Both the position numbers and the translations under genes were made by a program. Positions 62,301-64,000 of a stretch of 64,000 nucleotides of DNA are shown here, piece after piece. The notes beneath the pieces are model-generated. The model was not told where the DNA came from and did no database searches. It saw only the letters and a list, made by a program, of their open reading frames with translations. Source of the stretch: Stromatinia cepivora (Eukaryota; Ascomycota; Leotiomycetes; Helotiales; Sclerotiniaceae); contig RCTD01000019.1 in assembly GCA_014898415.1 (NCBI GenBank), positions 868,001 through 932,000 of the forward strand. Reading direction: 5' to 3'. How positions within the stretch are numbered: position 1 is the stretch's first letter; every line of letters begins with the position of its first letter.

Positions 62301-64000
62301 TTCAATTTACTTTTGTACAATTATTAATGATCAATATGAAATAATAATTCCCTCGAATCGATTTTGGGAATAATCCTATAATATCGAAATATATAAATTC
62401 AAGTCTTTTTGATTTGTACAGATTCAATTGCTTCGGAATACGATTGATCATTTTGATGAGTATATATATTTCATAGATATCTAATTCAATTAGGACCTTT
62501 ATCGGTTTGATTATATTGGATACCTTATATAGATTCTTGATCTTGTCTGAATCTAGATAATTGAATCTTCGATGTTATAATAGGTATTTCTTTTTCTTCT
62601 TAAATATTAATTTATTATCGATATCTTTGATATTATCGATTATCTTTAAAGAAAAGCCTTTTTTCTGATCATTTTGGTATACATTAGAATAGAGAGCTGT
62701 ATCTTTATATCCTTTGGTTATATATGAAACCATATATATTCTGTCTTGCATTTTAGTATAGATGATTTTCTTATTATCCTTTTTGAAATATATATAATGA
62801 AAATTGAATTCTTTTTGCAATTTTATTTCGCAGATCCTTTTTTCTGATAACAAGTTTATTCCTAACCCTGATATGTATAATATATTTGAAAATAGTATTT
62901 TAGAATCATCTTTATATATTATATCTATTAAACCTTAATAACAATAATATATCACTCTTCTATCAACTTTTATCCTTTGTTTGGTAATAGATTTTATTGA
63001 TCTAAATAATAAAGATTGATTAGATATATATAAAGAAATATCTATATCGGTATACTATTTGTTAGGGGAAATTTTATTAATAGTTTCTTTTGTCAAATTG
63101 TAATCTTCCTTTATTATATCTTCAATATCGGAGTTTGATTCAAAGATATTGTTAATAAAGTGTATTTAGTTTTTTTTGTTGAAATGAATTTTCTTTGGAT
63201 TTGGTGATCCCTTTTTCCTTTGATGATGAAGGTAATTGTGAAGGAGTTTATTGATTTATATTAAATGTAGGTAATCTCATATATAATGATCTTTTCTTTA
63301 ATATAGATCACAAGTATTGTTTGAAATCTCGAAATCTGATTTTTGATATCGAGAAATATATCTAGATCTTTTCGTAATTTATATTAACTCTGATTTATTC
63401 TTAAAACAAAATTCCTTAATCTATAAATACTTGATTTTATTATTAATATTAAAGTTGATTTGAATATCCAATATATCTATTACTCCTTAATAATCGATTA
63501 AAAGATTATATATTAAAACCAAAAACAAAATAATATTTTGATATATTGATCAATAGCTTTCGTTTACAGCTCCTAATTTCCTTTTGTACTCTTTCAATTT
63601 GTCCTAAACTTCGATAATGATTATATCGGAATAAGTATTGGATTGGAATTTGAAGTTCTGGATCATTATTATATATATATTGATTATAATTACACTGACT
63701 CTAATATATTTTGATTTAAAATATCTCCAAAATATATATACTATTGAATATTTATCGATAAAGACTTCATTATCATTATTAAATATTATATAAATATATA
63801 ATAATGTATTCGCTTCATTCTTTAAATATTCCGATTTCAACTCGATATTATAACATATATGATCATTAATCTTATAAGCAGATACTATATTGGATCCTGT
63901 AATCTATGTATATTCGTCTAATATTTGATTAATTGTATAAAACCATTCTTTCCCTTTCAATTATATCTTCGTTTATCTGAATTATCATTCATAATTGTTT
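59320..64000 (-). pseudogene. Copia G gag-pol polyprotein, 5' end outside the window
   Basis: Read leftward on the minus strand: gag (KSEYLKNEANTLLYIYIIFN, about 63,840), protease end (LLSEKRICEIKLQKEF, about 62,850), integrase (about 62,400-62,000), the Ser-rich linker (about 61,600-61,300), RT (about 60,900-60,200) with an intact YIDD box (60319-60330) and RNase H near 59,400. It lines up piece by piece with copia A and E. Scattered stops of RIP type make it non-functional. Confidence 0.83.

Larger units (their letters stand above)
18718..64000 (-). mobile_element. Ty3/gypsy chromovirus-type element B, split by many insertions
   Basis: This minus-strand element begins at its 3' LTR (18718-19037) and runs past the right edge of the window. 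Its own sequence is 18718-20034, 25522-26544 and 56724-57695. Copia A, gypsy C and copia F2 with G occupy the rest. Removing A (TSD gaatt) joins FKEGDKVYLL...NNKF to DYRKLGLFKIDKVIG. Removing C (TSD atat) joins YKDDTIVIY to IFKITESGF in frame. These joins show that the three pieces are one element. RT and RNase H lie right and integrase plus chromodomain lie left, the correct order for minus orientation. The 5' half and second LTR are outside the window. Confidence 0.85.
57696..64000 (+). mobile_element. Copia F2, second copy of the F family, truncated by the window and by G
   Basis: The 309-bp 5' LTR at 57696-58004 matches copia F. The candidate left TSD is tatat (57691-57695), but the right end is not in the window. 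Internal sequence to 59123 parallels copia F from 39517 to about 40,635, after which copia G inserts. It interrupts the RT of gypsy B. Confidence 0.82.
59124..64000 (-). mobile_element. Copia G (A/E family), minus strand, runs off the window
   Basis: Its 3' LTR (166 bp) is at 59124-59289, read in reverse (TATTAACTTTTGG...TTTTCAATA). Coding sequence follows on the minus strand to the window end. By analogy with copia A its 5' LTR should lie about 0.6 kb past the right edge. It is inserted in copia F2 with a candidate left TSD atata (59119-59123). Confidence 0.88.

Noticed and set aside
6400..64000. Mitochondrial origin, given the extreme AT content and many short Ile/Lys/Asn-rich frames
   Set aside because: Flanking spliced nuclear genes on the same sequence, LTR retrotransposons with TSDs and a RIP mutation signature all fit nuclear heterochromatin.

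Overview
This window reads as a chromosome segment of a filamentous ascomycete. Two features support that: spliced genes with short introns (52-129 bp, GT...AG, CTAAC-like branch points), and retrotransposons decayed by C-to-T/G-to-A transitions of the repeat-induced point mutation (RIP) type. The gene repertoire and transposon families look like Leotiomycetes, but that placement is inference and no species is claimed. I saw no rRNA, tRNA or CRISPR array.

Region 1 (1-6.4 kb) has normal base composition and holds three host genes. A SAM-methyltransferase-like membrane protein (+, three exons) converges on a Rad4/XPC-type nucleotide excision repair protein (-, two exons). Divergent from rad4 is an F-box/ankyrin repeat protein (+, three exons). 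Introns were placed by eye so that protein motifs continue in frame.

Region 2 (6.4-64 kb) is an AT-rich block with no intact host gene. It is a stack of nested LTR retrotransposons whose limits were set from matched LTR pairs, target-site duplications (TSDs) and restored reading frames. From left to right: (i) a decayed stretch; (ii) a Ty3/gypsy element K (9188-16229, 282-bp LTRs, TSD atata) inserted in the first of two tandem 402-bp repeats; (iii) a copia gag remnant H (-); (iv) a long chromodomain gypsy B (-) that starts at 18718 and runs off the window. B is split by copia A (20035-25521), by a very large gypsy C (26545-56719) and by copia F2 (57696 to beyond the end, itself carrying copia G). 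C is split by a 1.68-kb gag-only LTR family (T1, T2, T3, solo LTR T4) and by copia E (37121-50870), which contains copia F (39208-47468). The deepest chain is H > B > C > E > F, five levels.

Biologically, the stack is a transposon graveyard. Retrotransposons landed on one another and were inactivated by RIP, leaving stop codons almost only where CAA, CAG, CGA or TGG would have been. The most unusual items are: the gag-only LTR family; an extra reading frame of about 1,000 codons downstream of integrase in gypsy C (about 11.2 kb once nested copies are removed); antisense reading frames at the 3' ends of gypsy B and copia F; and a consistent pattern in which the outer edge of each LTR pair is spared from RIP while the inner edge is heavily mutated.
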